Positions 6,910 to 12,633 of a stretch of 13,042 bases of DNA are shown one piece after another. The number at the start of each line of letters is the position of its first letter. Within the stretch, counting starts at the first letter, position 1. Origin of the DNA: Clostridia bacterium (GTDB lineage Bacteria; Bacillota_A; Clostridia; Christensenellales; Aristaeellaceae); assembly GCA_017517815.1 (NCBI GenBank), contig JAFWYA010000012.1, forward strand, positions 1 to 13,042, read 5' to 3'. The position numbers and the translations under genes were made by a program. Under the pieces are notes generated by a model, which was not told where the DNA came from, searched no databases, and saw only the letters and a program-made list of their open reading frames with translations.

Positions 6910-7823
6910 TATAACCTTTCAAACCCGTGCAGATACAGCAGGTTTTGCAGGATAACTTCGCCCCGCCACCAGTTTTTGCTGATGGCCCATTCTTCGGGAT
7001 ACGCTTCCCAGCTCCACGGGATGGGCCAGGAGCCGTCGGGCAGCTGGGTGCGGATGATGTAGTCGCATTCGAATTCGGCGATCTGGCTGTTTTCAGCGTA
7101 GTACTCGCTTTGACGGCTGCGCATGAACTCCGACGGACGGCAGATATATCCGCCCCATTTGGAAACGTCTGTTTCGATCAGCTGATGGATGGAGCGGTGC
7201 AGCTTTTCCTTCAGTTCATCAAAGGCGAACTGCTGCTGCACGCCGGCGTTTTCAATGAAATCCGCCATGCGCAGATAGCAGGCGCAGGTGTGCTTGTCCA
7301 TCAGCGTATCGGGATCAAGCGCAGCAATGGCTTCGTGGCAGACGCGCGAGCCCAGCCGGAAGGCCTCGCTTTCGTGCGGAGCATAGCGCACCATAAAGCC
7401 GGCAATCTGCGCGGTGCCATTGTAATCAGTATGACAGGTGCTGACGCTCCCGGTTTTCCACCACGGCGCGCTGGGGTAGTCGTTGTTGCTTTCCACGGTG
7501 ATGTTCCAGCTTTTGCCGTTGAAGTGCGTGCCGCTCACATACCAGTCCAGCAGCGCTTTGACCATGGGATGACCGCCGTCTTCGAGGTCGATCTCATTGA
7601 TGATGATGCCGGCGCCTGCAGAATGCAGAGGTGTTGAGTTGGGGTTCCAGCAGTCAGCTTCGATGGCATGCCCAAAGCCGCCGTCGGCATTCTGGTAGCA
7701 GGCAAGGGCATTGAGCACAGTTTCGCGGCTGCCGTTTTCAAAGTGATACTGAAAACGTGCCAGATCCAGCGGACGGGCATTGCGATACATGAAGGTACGG
7801 GCTTTCTGGAAAACTTCGTTCAT
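6909..7823 (-). CDS. Alpha-alpha-toroid (squalene-cyclase/prenyltransferase-like) protein
   Basis: 304 residues rich in Trp, Tyr and His. Two motifs typical of the terpenoid-cyclase/prenyltransferase toroid fold are seen: QNADGGFGH at 44-52 and QLPDGSW at 260-266, the latter fitting the QxxDGSW pattern of squalene-cyclase repeats. I do not see the DxDD acid motif of class II cyclases, so cyclase activity is not supported. Members of this fold also act as binding or carbohydrate-active proteins. There is no signal peptide or membrane segment. AAGGAGG lies 7 bases before the ATG. The AraC-type regulator gene ends 34 bases upstream on the same strand, suggesting co-transcription. The fold call is moderately sure; the function is unknown. 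Confidence 0.7.
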   Translation of the reverse strand: MNEVFQKARTFMYRNARPLDLARFQYHFENGSRETVLNALACYQNADGGFGHAIEADCWNPNSTPLHSAGAGIIINEIDLEDGGHPMVKALLDWYVSGTHFNGKSWNITVESNNDYPSAPWWKTGSVSTCHTDYNGTAQIAGFMVRYAPHESEAFRLGSRVCHEAIAALDPDTLMDKHTCACYLRMADFIENAGVQQQFAFDELKEKLHRSIHQLIETDVSKWGGYICRPSEFMRSRQSEYYAENSQIAEFECDYIIRTQLPDGSWPIPWSWEAYPEEWAISKNWWRGEVILQNLLYLHGFERL

Positions 7824-7842
7824 GAGGATCCCTCCTTATAAC

Positions 7843-7857
7843 AGCAGGATACCTGCT
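7843..7857 (-). other. short hairpin between the AraC gene and the toroid gene
   Basis: AGCAGG-TAT-CCTGCT on the minus strand, a perfect 6-bp stem just after the AraC stop and 5 bases before the next gene's AAGGAGG. No T run follows, so it is not a good terminator. It could protect mRNA or tune translation. Confidence 0.4.
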
Positions 7858-8679
7858 TCATCCGCCGTTGTCTTGTAAAAATGCGACATGCTGCCTTGCG
7901 TAGGCCAGCGCGTCGTTCAGGGTGAGCGAGTGATATTGTTTGAACTGGCGCAGCAGATGGCTCTGATCGGTGTAGCCATAGCGGTACACGGCGTCCTGAA
8001 TATCAAAATGAGAGGAAAAAGCTGCTTCGCGCCACAACTGCTGATAGCGCACCATGTCGCTCAGCTTTTTGGGAGATACACCGGTATTGCGCAAAAAGAT
8101 CCGTTCCAGCTGACGCGGACTCAGCTGCACGAACTGCGCCAGTTCGCCCGTGCGCACCCGTCCCTGCGAGTGCACGATGGCATACACGGCATTGAAAAAA
8201 TCCGTCGGCAGGCTTCGTTTTTCCAGATGCGCCAGCAGTATGAATGCAGCCTGACTGCAGCGCTGCGCAAAAGATGTAGTCTGGTCGAGCATACGCATCA
8301 GTTGCACGGTGAGTGATGGAAAATGAAGCTGTGAATCAAAGCCCAGGTTCAGCGTGCCATTCAGCGGTGCATCGGCAAACAGTACGGCCGCCCATGGATA
8401 AAAGCGAATGGCAAAGGCGATATGATTTTGATGAGTGGAAACGAAGGTCTGATCGTTTACGGGGCAGAAACGGCATGTATAACGCCCGTTTTGGAAAAGG
8501 AACAGCAGATCCATGCACGTGTCAGGCGTCACCAGCGCTGCAGGCATGGCAGATGGCTGTGAATACCAGAAACAGTGTATATACGGCCGCAATGCTTCGC
8601 AGGGAGCAACTTCGGCATAACTGCTTCGTCCCAGCGGCGTGGCCGTAAGCGGATGGTACAGCCGGCTCAGATCAAACAC
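7858..8679 (-). CDS. AraC-family transcriptional regulator
   Basis: 273 residues. The N-terminal half has the sensor pattern of many AraC regulators (LRPYIHCFWYSQP at 30-42, then TPDTCMDLLF at 51-60), close to the domain annotated as DUF6597. The C-terminal 100 residues hold the two helix-turn-helix motifs: TGELAQFVQLSPRQLERIF (177-195) and DIQDAVYRYGYTDQSHLLRQF (226-246), the second with the signature GYTDQSHLLRQFK. The start is a GTG at 8679; the only SD-like stretch is GGGGGA, 6 bases upstream, which is itself part of a terminator hairpin. The next in-frame Met is residue 45, too late for this domain. A TATACT with TGG before it (8708-8716) could be an extended -10 inside that hairpin. The toroid gene downstream is a likely target. 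The inducer is unknown. Confidence 0.88.
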   Translation of the reverse strand: MFDLSRLYHPLTATPLGRSSYAEVAPCEALRPYIHCFWYSQPSAMPAALVTPDTCMDLLFLFQNGRYTCRFCPVNDQTFVSTHQNHIAFAIRFYPWAAVLFADAPLNGTLNLGFDSQLHFPSLTVQLMRMLDQTTSFAQRCSQAAFILLAHLEKRSLPTDFFNAVYAIVHSQGRVRTGELAQFVQLSPRQLERIFLRNTGVSPKKLSDMVRYQQLWREAAFSSHFDIQDAVYRYGYTDQSHLLRQFKQYHSLTLNDALAYARQHVAFLQDNGG

Positions 8680-8681
8680 AA

Positions 8682-8732
8682 AAAATCCCCCGTTTCATGG
8701 CAGGAAAAGTATACCACGAAACGGGGGATTTT
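8682..8732 (-). terminator. large hairpin, terminator of the lost exchanger copy
   Basis: Arms at 8682-8700 and 8714-8732 form a 19-bp stem with a 13-base loop and a T run at its minus-strand 3' end. The single imperfect pair is A-C on the plus strand but G-U on the minus strand, so the RNA fits the minus strand. It now lies directly upstream of the AraC start codon. Confidence 0.75.
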
Positions 8733-8743
8733 GACACAGCCTG

Positions 8744-8775
8744 TTAGCCCACAAACTGGAAAACGCAGAAGGCGG
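8744..8775 (-). pseudogene. remnant of a second CaCA exchanger gene (last 9 codons)
   Basis: On the minus strand this reads AFCVFQFVG and stop, identical to the last residues of the intact exchanger ending at 10691. Two codons differ only at synonymous positions. Nothing of the rest of the gene remains to the right of 8775, where AT-rich promoter DNA of the surface-protein gene begins. It may be the stump of a paralogue or a duplicated 3' end. Confidence 0.75.
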
Positions 8776-8832
8776 TTTTACTGTTTTTTGAAAAAATATG
8801 ACAGAACAAAATCTTTTTTTCCAAATATTAGC

Positions 8833-8861
8833 TTGCACTCTATATATCGATATGATATAAT
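8833..8861 (+). promoter_or_regulatory. extended -10 promoter of the surface-protein gene
   Basis: TTGCAC (8833-8838), a 17-base spacer and perfect TATAAT (8856-8861) preceded by TGA, in AT-rich DNA. The palindrome ATATCGATAT (8843-8852) lies in the spacer. The leader would be about 75 bases. Confidence 0.8.
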
Positions 8862-8864
8862 TTT

Positions 8865-8882
8865 TTTGTGTATTGTCACAAA
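8865..8882. promoter_or_regulatory. inverted repeat at the transcription start, candidate operator
   Basis: TTTGTG, 6 bases, CACAAA directly downstream of the -10, covering the expected transcription start. The position suits a repressor. The cognate regulator is unknown; the nearby AraC protein is possible but AraC sites are usually direct repeats. Confidence 0.4.
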
Positions 8883-8943
8883 CGGTACACAGAAAAACAA
8901 ACGCTTCATCGCATCCTGATATATATTTCAAGGAGGTCTCCCT

Positions 8944-10440
8944 GTGAAAACATGCATTCGACTGGCTTTGCTTGTCACTGTACTGATGATGTGTTTCATA
9001 CTGCCTGCGCACGCAGCAGCAAGTTCATACGACGAAGTCGTTACCCTCACCGATTTTATCGACCCCATCTTTATCGACGCGATTAACGGTAACCTTGATA
9101 AAAAGATCAGCTATGAGATGGATGGTAAGCAGATTGCTGAGTGGAACGGCCAAACGCGCACCTTTACGGTGAAAGGGCCGCTGGATATTTCCACCCAGAA
9201 TGGCTTCCTCTGGTTCAATCCGCACGATTTTGCCTCTGATCAAAAGAATGTGACCATCGTGATCGATGGCCAGGTTTCCCTTGCCTCTACAGCTGCAAAT
9301 GGGCATCTTATCGACGCCTGGGTGGGCGGTCCCTACCCCTTTGAGTTCGAAGTCAATCTGACCAGCACCGGCTACAATTCTGCCAACCCTTCCGCCTCTG
9401 CTTCTTCTCTGAGCCTCAAGACAACCGGAACGGACTCTAACGGCATTCAAAGCTCCGTGCTCAATGTAAAGGATCTGTATATCAAAGAACTGGATGTCAA
9501 TTGTATTGGTATGTTTGCTTCTGACAGGCTAACCGTTTCCAACACCACAATCGATCATGCTTCTTCCCAAATCGGCTCCATAATGGAAGGGGCTCATGAC
9601 AACGACTCTTTTGAGGGCATGACGCTGGATAATGTCACCATCAACAAGATGGACGCCCAGGCCGTGGATTCTGCTGCCGTCAACAGTCCCGGAACCCTTA
9701 CCATTCGCAACAGTCAAATCAGCAACCTGAGCGCGGGCAATTTTGGCTTTATAACCTCAGGCACCATTACTGTTGAAAATAGCGACTTGTCCAACGCCTC
9801 CTGCGGCGTTCACCTGATCGCCACAGAATCAGATATCGAGATCAAAAACAGCAAATTCTCCTCTTTTGAAACTGGCTCTTCCAGCATTATTTCGGATGGC
9901 TTTGTCTCTGTCAGCAATTCTGCCATTAATAACGCAACCGTAACCGATGGCCATATTATTGAAGGCTTGGGTAGCGGCGCGAGCCTCAATGCCAGCTCCA
10001 TCACCAACAGCAAAGCTGAGCTGCGCGGCGCTGCCATTGGCGGCAGCAATGTCCAGATAAAGGCCAGTTCGATCCCCAATTTCACCGGTGAGAACATCGT
10101 CTCCTCGGGCGGCAACGTCTCCATTCAGGATTCTGAACTCAGCGGCGTCACTACCTGGAGTTCTGTCTGGGCTGCGGGCGATCTGGCCCTCAGCAATACC
10201 GCGCTGAGCTCCACCTCCACCGAACCTGGCGCGCCTGGCCTCTATACAGGAACCGGCAACTTCAAGCTGAATGGTGTGGCTGCTGAAGTTCCCACCTCCC
10301 CCGTCATCAGCATCAAGCCTCCCGTGGTTTCCGATCCTGCCGTGCCGCATACCGGTGACAATACGCCGATCGCCCTGCTGAGCATGCTTATGCTGATCTC
10401 TCTGATCATGATCATCCGCAACCGCAAGCTGGCGGTTTAA
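8944..10440 (+). CDS. Sortase-anchored beta-helix surface protein
   Basis: 498 residues. A signal peptide is seen (KTCIR, a hydrophobic core at 6-20, cleavage likely after AHA at 22-24). Residues about 176-445 consist of some eleven short repeats of 22-30 residues with the pattern hydrophobic-x-N-S-x-I/L-x-N, as in TIRNSQISN, TVENSDLSN and SVSNSAINN, the look of a right-handed parallel beta-helix. A Pro/Val-rich spacer leads to VPHTG (467-471) plus Asp, a hydrophobic segment and RNRKLAV, a complete cell-wall sorting signal with Val in place of Leu. The protein should be exported and attached to peptidoglycan by a sortase not encoded here. The GTG start follows AAGGAGGT by 6 bases. Ser, Thr and Asn are abundant and codon use looks more AT-tolerant than that of its neighbours. 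It is a stand-alone gene with its own promoter and terminator. It is an adhesin or glycan-binding or -cleaving protein; the ligand is not known. Confidence 0.88.
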   Translation: MKTCIRLALLVTVLMMCFILPAHAAASSYDEVVTLTDFIDPIFIDAINGNLDKKISYEMDGKQIAEWNGQTRTFTVKGPLDISTQNGFLWFNPHDFASDQKNVTIVIDGQVSLASTAANGHLIDAWVGGPYPFEFEVNLTSTGYNSANPSASASSLSLKTTGTDSNGIQSSVLNVKDLYIKELDVNCIGMFASDRLTVSNTTIDHASSQIGSIMEGAHDNDSFEGMTLDNVTINKMDAQAVDSAAVNSPGTLTIRNSQISNLSAGNFGFITSGTITVENSDLSNASCGVHLIATESDIEIKNSKFSSFETGSSSIISDGFVSVSNSAINNATVTDGHIIEGLGSGASLNASSITNSKAELRGAAIGGSNVQIKASSIPNFTGENIVSSGGNVSIQDSELSGVTTWSSVWAAGDLALSNTALSSTSTEPGAPGLYTGTGNFKLNGVAAEVPTSPVISIKPPVVSDPAVPHTGDNTPIALLSMLMLISLIMIIRNRKLAV

Positions 10441-10457
10441 TCCGTTTCCTTTGCAGT

Positions 10458-10490
10458 GCCCTCTGTAGATTACAGAGGGCTTTCCTTTTT
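10458..10490 (+). terminator. terminator of the surface-protein gene
   Basis: Perfect 10-bp stem GCCCTCTGTA/TACAGAGGGC with a GAT loop, followed by TTTCCTTTTT, 17 bases after the stop codon. Confidence 0.92.
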
Positions 10491-10624
10491 CCAAAAAGTG
10501 CATAAAACATAAGCTTGATGTTTTTTGCGGGGAAGGCCATGCAAACCATGTTCATGAGAAGAGCAGCTTTCAAACCGTCATGCCCACCGGCTGAGCCGGT
10601 GGTTTTTTATGCTGAAGCAGACAG
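10491..10624 (+). other. non-coding stretch with an orphan terminator-like hairpin
   Basis: No credible ORF. At 10584-10608 CCACCGGC-TGA-GCCGGTGG followed by six T is a textbook intrinsic terminator, but the only upstream gene already has its own at 10458. A weak AT-rich stem lies at 10504-10524. The segment may hold a small RNA of about 80-100 bases or the end of a decayed mobile element. I find no clear promoter in it. Confidence 0.45.
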
Positions 10625-10722
10625 AAAAATCCCCCGTTTCATGGTGGAAAAAGTACACCATAAAACGGGGGATTTTGACACTGCCTTTGATTAACCCACA
10701 AACTGGAAGACGCAGAAGGCGG
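10625..10722. repeat. direct repeat copy 2 (exchanger 3' end plus terminator)
   Basis: 98 bases homologous to 8681-8775. This copy is in its natural place: it contains the last codons of the intact exchanger gene and its terminator. Confidence 0.9.
10626..10676 (-). terminator. terminator of the CaCA exchanger gene
   Basis: Arms at 10626-10644 and 10658-10676 form a 19-bp stem followed on the minus strand by a T run, 14 bases after the stop codon. The one non-Watson-Crick pair is C-A on the plus strand and G-U on the minus strand, at a different position from copy 1, so pairing is kept only in the minus-strand RNA. Confidence 0.85.
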
Positions 10723-11659
10723 CGTAGATGCACAGCAGCGTGACGCCCTGCCAGCGGGCCAGCTTGCCGCGCTTGATGGCGGGCACGGTGAGCAGCAGCA
10801 TGGTGATGAAAACCAGCGGAATGTCCAGCACCAAAGAGGCATTCATGCCGCCGATGGTTTTGGCCGTGGGTACGGCGAAGGGGGACAGTGCGACGGATAC
10901 GCCGCTGACCAGCACCAGGTTGAACAGGTTCGCACCGATGATGTTGCCCAAAGACAGCGCACTGTGGCCCTTGACCAGCGCAGTGACGGCGGTAACCAGT
11001 TCGGGCAGGGAGGTACCAAGCGCCACAAAGGTCAGCGCGATGACGGACTCCGGTACGCCCAATGCCTGAGCGATGAGGGTGCCGTTGTCCACCAGCAGGT
11101 CGGCGCCCACGGCGATGATGGCAGCACCCAGCACCAGCAGGCCCAGCTGCTTGTAAAGGGAATCTTCCTTGCCGGTTTCTTCCTCGGTTTCAGCGGGCAT
11201 TTCGGGCGTGCTGAGAGCCTTGCGCACGGTGATGACCATGTACACCACAAAGGCAGCCAGCAGGATGATGCCGGTCAGACGGGTGAACTGGCCGCCGAAC
11301 CAGGCGGTACAGGCGTAGAAGATGGCAGCAGCAAAGAAGAACAGCACAGGCTGGATGAGCGCCTTGCGGTCAACGTTGGAGGGGCGGATGGCGATGGTGA
11401 GCGCCGCGATGAGGGACGTATTGCAGATGATGGAGCCGATGGCGTTGCCGTAAGCGATCTCGCCGTGGCCGCCGATGGCGGAGGTGGCGGACACCATCAC
11501 CTCAGGCAGGGTGGTGCCGATGGAAACGACCGTTGCGCCGATGAGCAGCTCCGGCACATGGAAGCGATGGGCAAGACCGGTGGCGCCGTCGACAAACCAG
11601 TCGCCGCCCTTGATGAGCAGAATGAGACCCAGTGCAAACAGAAGAACAGGAACCAGCAT
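10691..11659 (-). CDS. CaCA-family Ca2+/Mn2+ : cation exchanger (YrbG type)
   Basis: 322-residue membrane protein with two alpha-repeats: GATVVSIGTTLPEVMVSATS (41-60), with Thr49, Pro52 and Glu53, and the second around FVALGTSLPELVTAV (211-225), with Ser217, Pro219 and Glu220. Each is followed by a GN-containing helix (GNAIGSIICN, GNIIGANLFN). Roughly ten hydrophobic segments flank an acidic cytoplasmic loop at about 152-166, the normal CaCA layout and length. The start at 11659 has AAGGAGG 8 bases upstream. The frame is open upstream to 11920, but that DNA is the riboswitch leader. A yybP-ykoY riboswitch upstream implies induction by Mn2+, so export of Mn2+ and possibly Ca2+ is the likely job. 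The gene is monocistronic and divergent from rpsM. Confidence 0.93.
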   Translation of the reverse strand: MLVPVLLFALGLILLIKGGDWFVDGATGLAHRFHVPELLIGATVVSIGTTLPEVMVSATSAIGGHGEIAYGNAIGSIICNTSLIAALTIAIRPSNVDRKALIQPVLFFFAAAIFYACTAWFGGQFTRLTGIILLAAFVVYMVITVRKALSTPEMPAETEEETGKEDSLYKQLGLLVLGAAIIAVGADLLVDNGTLIAQALGVPESVIALTFVALGTSLPELVTAVTALVKGHSALSLGNIIGANLFNLVLVSGVSVALSPFAVPTAKTIGGMNASLVLDIPLVFITMLLLTVPAIKRGKLARWQGVTLLCIYAAFCVFQFVG

Positions 11660-11713
11660 TTGTTTTTCCTCCTTGGAAAGGTCGGGGGTGTGGGGGAGAG
11701 CATCTTTTATATG

Positions 11714-11750
11714 AAAAGACCCGGTATGCGGCGAAAAGCGCATGCCGGGT
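11714..11750 (-). terminator. expression-platform terminator of the riboswitch
   Basis: On the minus strand ACCCGGCATGCG and CGCATACCGGGT form a 12-bp stem with one C-A mismatch, followed by CTTTTC. It lies between the aptamer and the exchanger start, where a transcriptional on-switch would need it. The stem also pairs fully on the plus strand. Confidence 0.7.
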
Positions 11751-11792
11751 GGATGTGCACAAAATGACAGCATGCATAGCTTCGCAGTTATA

Positions 11793-11884
11793 CATGAGTC
11801 TCGCGATTTGAAGCAAGCCAGACCGCATGGGCCAGGATGTTGACTTGCTACGTGCCCCTGGGGCACGCACGCTACTCCCTCACG
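11793..11884 (-). ncRNA. yybP-ykoY Mn2+ riboswitch aptamer
   Basis: Minus-strand RNA with the conserved elements in order: GGGAGTAGC (from 11879), a CGTGCCC/GGGCACG hairpin, GTCAACA (11838-11844), paired GCAAG/CTTGC and GGCC/GGTC, then GCGAGAC. The ends CGTGAG (11879-11884) and CTCATG (11793-11798) close P1. The placement, about 10 bases after the expected transcription start and upstream of a CaCA exchanger, is typical of this Mn2+-sensing class. Confidence 0.88.
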
Positions 11885-11899
11885 GGATCTTGCCACAAT

Positions 11900-11927
11900 A
11901 TTATACAGGCTGTATGACAAAAGTCAA
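11900..11927 (-). promoter_or_regulatory. promoter of the riboswitch-exchanger transcript
   Basis: TTGACT (11922-11927), a 16-base spacer and TATAAT (11900-11905) on the minus strand, with an A/T-tract region upstream (11928-11958) that it shares with the divergent rpsM promoter. Confidence 0.85.
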
Positions 11928-11960
11928 CAAAAAATAAATCAAAATTTTTTCAAAAAGAGG

Positions 11961-11990
11961 TTTACAATCACAGGAAATGTGTGCTATAAT
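11961..11990 (+). promoter_or_regulatory. strong promoter of the rpsM-rpsK operon
   Basis: TTTACA (11961-11966), an 18-base spacer and TATAAT (11985-11990) with TGC before it (extended -10). A/T tracts directly upstream (11928-11955) resemble an UP element, as expected for a ribosomal protein promoter. Confidence 0.85.
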
Positions 11991-11996
11991 TCGGAG

Positions 11997-12211
11997 GTTG
12001 GAGTATGCCGTGGAGCCATGGGCGGCTGCGTGCATCCGGGTTGCGGGTGTGCGACCATGGGCCGGGCAGACAAGCTCCAACAACGCTAACAAAGCATGGC
12101 CTTCGGGGTCATGCGGGGGCCTGGACTGCGCTCTGCTCACTCTACGCGGACGCTATCAACTACAAGGGCCCCTCGGCTCAAGAGAGCACATTCTATGGAG
12201 GTGTACCACAC
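11997..12211 (+). ncRNA. structured 5' leader of the rpsM operon, class not recognised
   Basis: About 215 bases between promoter and start codon. GTTGGAG (11997-12003) can pair with CTCCAAC (12075-12081). GCATGGCC (12094-12101) and GGTCATGC (12107-12114) form an 8-bp hairpin. GGGGCC near 12117 can pair with GGCCCC near 12173. An ATG at 12005 with GGAGG upstream is in frame with rpsM, without a stop, but the GGAGG would lie at the transcription start. I cannot match this to T-box, SRP, 6S or a known ribosomal-protein leader. An autoregulatory site for a protein of the operon, such as S4, is a guess. Confidence 0.5.
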
Positions 12212-12589
12212 ATGGCACGTATTGCGGGCGTTGACCTGCCCAGAGAAAAGCGTGTGGAAGTCGGCCTGACCTATGTCTTCGGCATTGGTCCTGCGATTTC
12301 CAAGGAAATCCTTGCCGCGACCGAGATCAATCCCGATACCCGCGTGAAGGATCTTACCGAGAACGAAGTTTCCAAGCTCCGTGACTACATCGAGCACAAC
12401 GTGAAGGTCGAAGGTGACCTGCGTCGCGAAGTCAGCCTGAACATCAAGCGTCTGGTTGAAATCGGCTGCTACCGTGGCGTCCGCCATCGTCGCAACCTGC
12501 CCGTTCGCGGTCAGAACACCAAGAACAACGCTCGTACCCGCAAGGGTCCCAAGCGCACCATCGCCGGCAAGAAGAAGGCTGGCAAGTAA
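12212..12589 (+). CDS. rpsM: 30S ribosomal protein S13
   Basis: 125 residues starting [21 protein letters not shown], with GIG at 28-30 in the helix-hairpin-helix region and the [20 protein letters not shown] tail region, ending in a Lys/Arg-rich extension. S13 sits in the 30S head, contacts the 50S subunit in bridge B1 and touches P-site tRNA. GGAGGTG (12197-12203) lies 8 bases before the ATG, and the protein start matches the family exactly, so the open frame upstream to 12005 is not counted. It is the first gene of the unit; infA and rpmJ, which often precede it in Bacillota, are absent. Confidence 0.98.
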   Translation: MARIAGVDLPREKRVEVGLTYVFGIGPAISKEILAATEINPDTRVKDLTENEVSKLRDYIEHNVKVEGDLRREVSLNIKRLVEIGCYRGVRHRRNLPVRGQNTKNNARTRKGPKRTIAGKKKAGK

Positions 12590-12633
12590 TCTCACCTGAA
12601 CGATTGCTTATGTAGCATGGAGGGATAAGAACA

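Larger units (their letters stand above)
8681..8775. repeat. direct repeat copy 1 (terminator plus exchanger 3' end)
   Basis: 95 bases matching 10625-10722 with about 10 substitutions and one 3-base gap, roughly 89% identity by hand alignment. It spans a large hairpin and the last codons of a CaCA exchanger gene. Similarity stops abruptly at 8775/8776 on the right and at the T run beside the AraC start on the left. Confidence 0.9.

Noticed and set aside
8681..10722. Insertion-sequence or composite-transposon reading of the two direct repeats
   Set aside because: There is no transposase gene or terminal inverted repeat between or in the copies, and the repeats are explained by exchanger gene ends and their terminators.
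10964..11767. 267-codon plus-strand ORF rich in Gly, Asp and Gln
   Set aside because: It is antisense to the exchanger and its riboswitch leader, with a composition typical of a shadow frame.
11660..11920. N-terminal extension of the exchanger frame
   Set aside because: The DNA holds the riboswitch, terminator and ribosome binding site. The family's N-terminus begins at MLVPVLLFALG.
11997..12211. SRP RNA, 6S RNA or T-box in the rpsM leader
   Set aside because: The diagnostic SRP tetraloop-helix sequence and the T-box sequence are absent, and no long 6S-like closing stem is visible.
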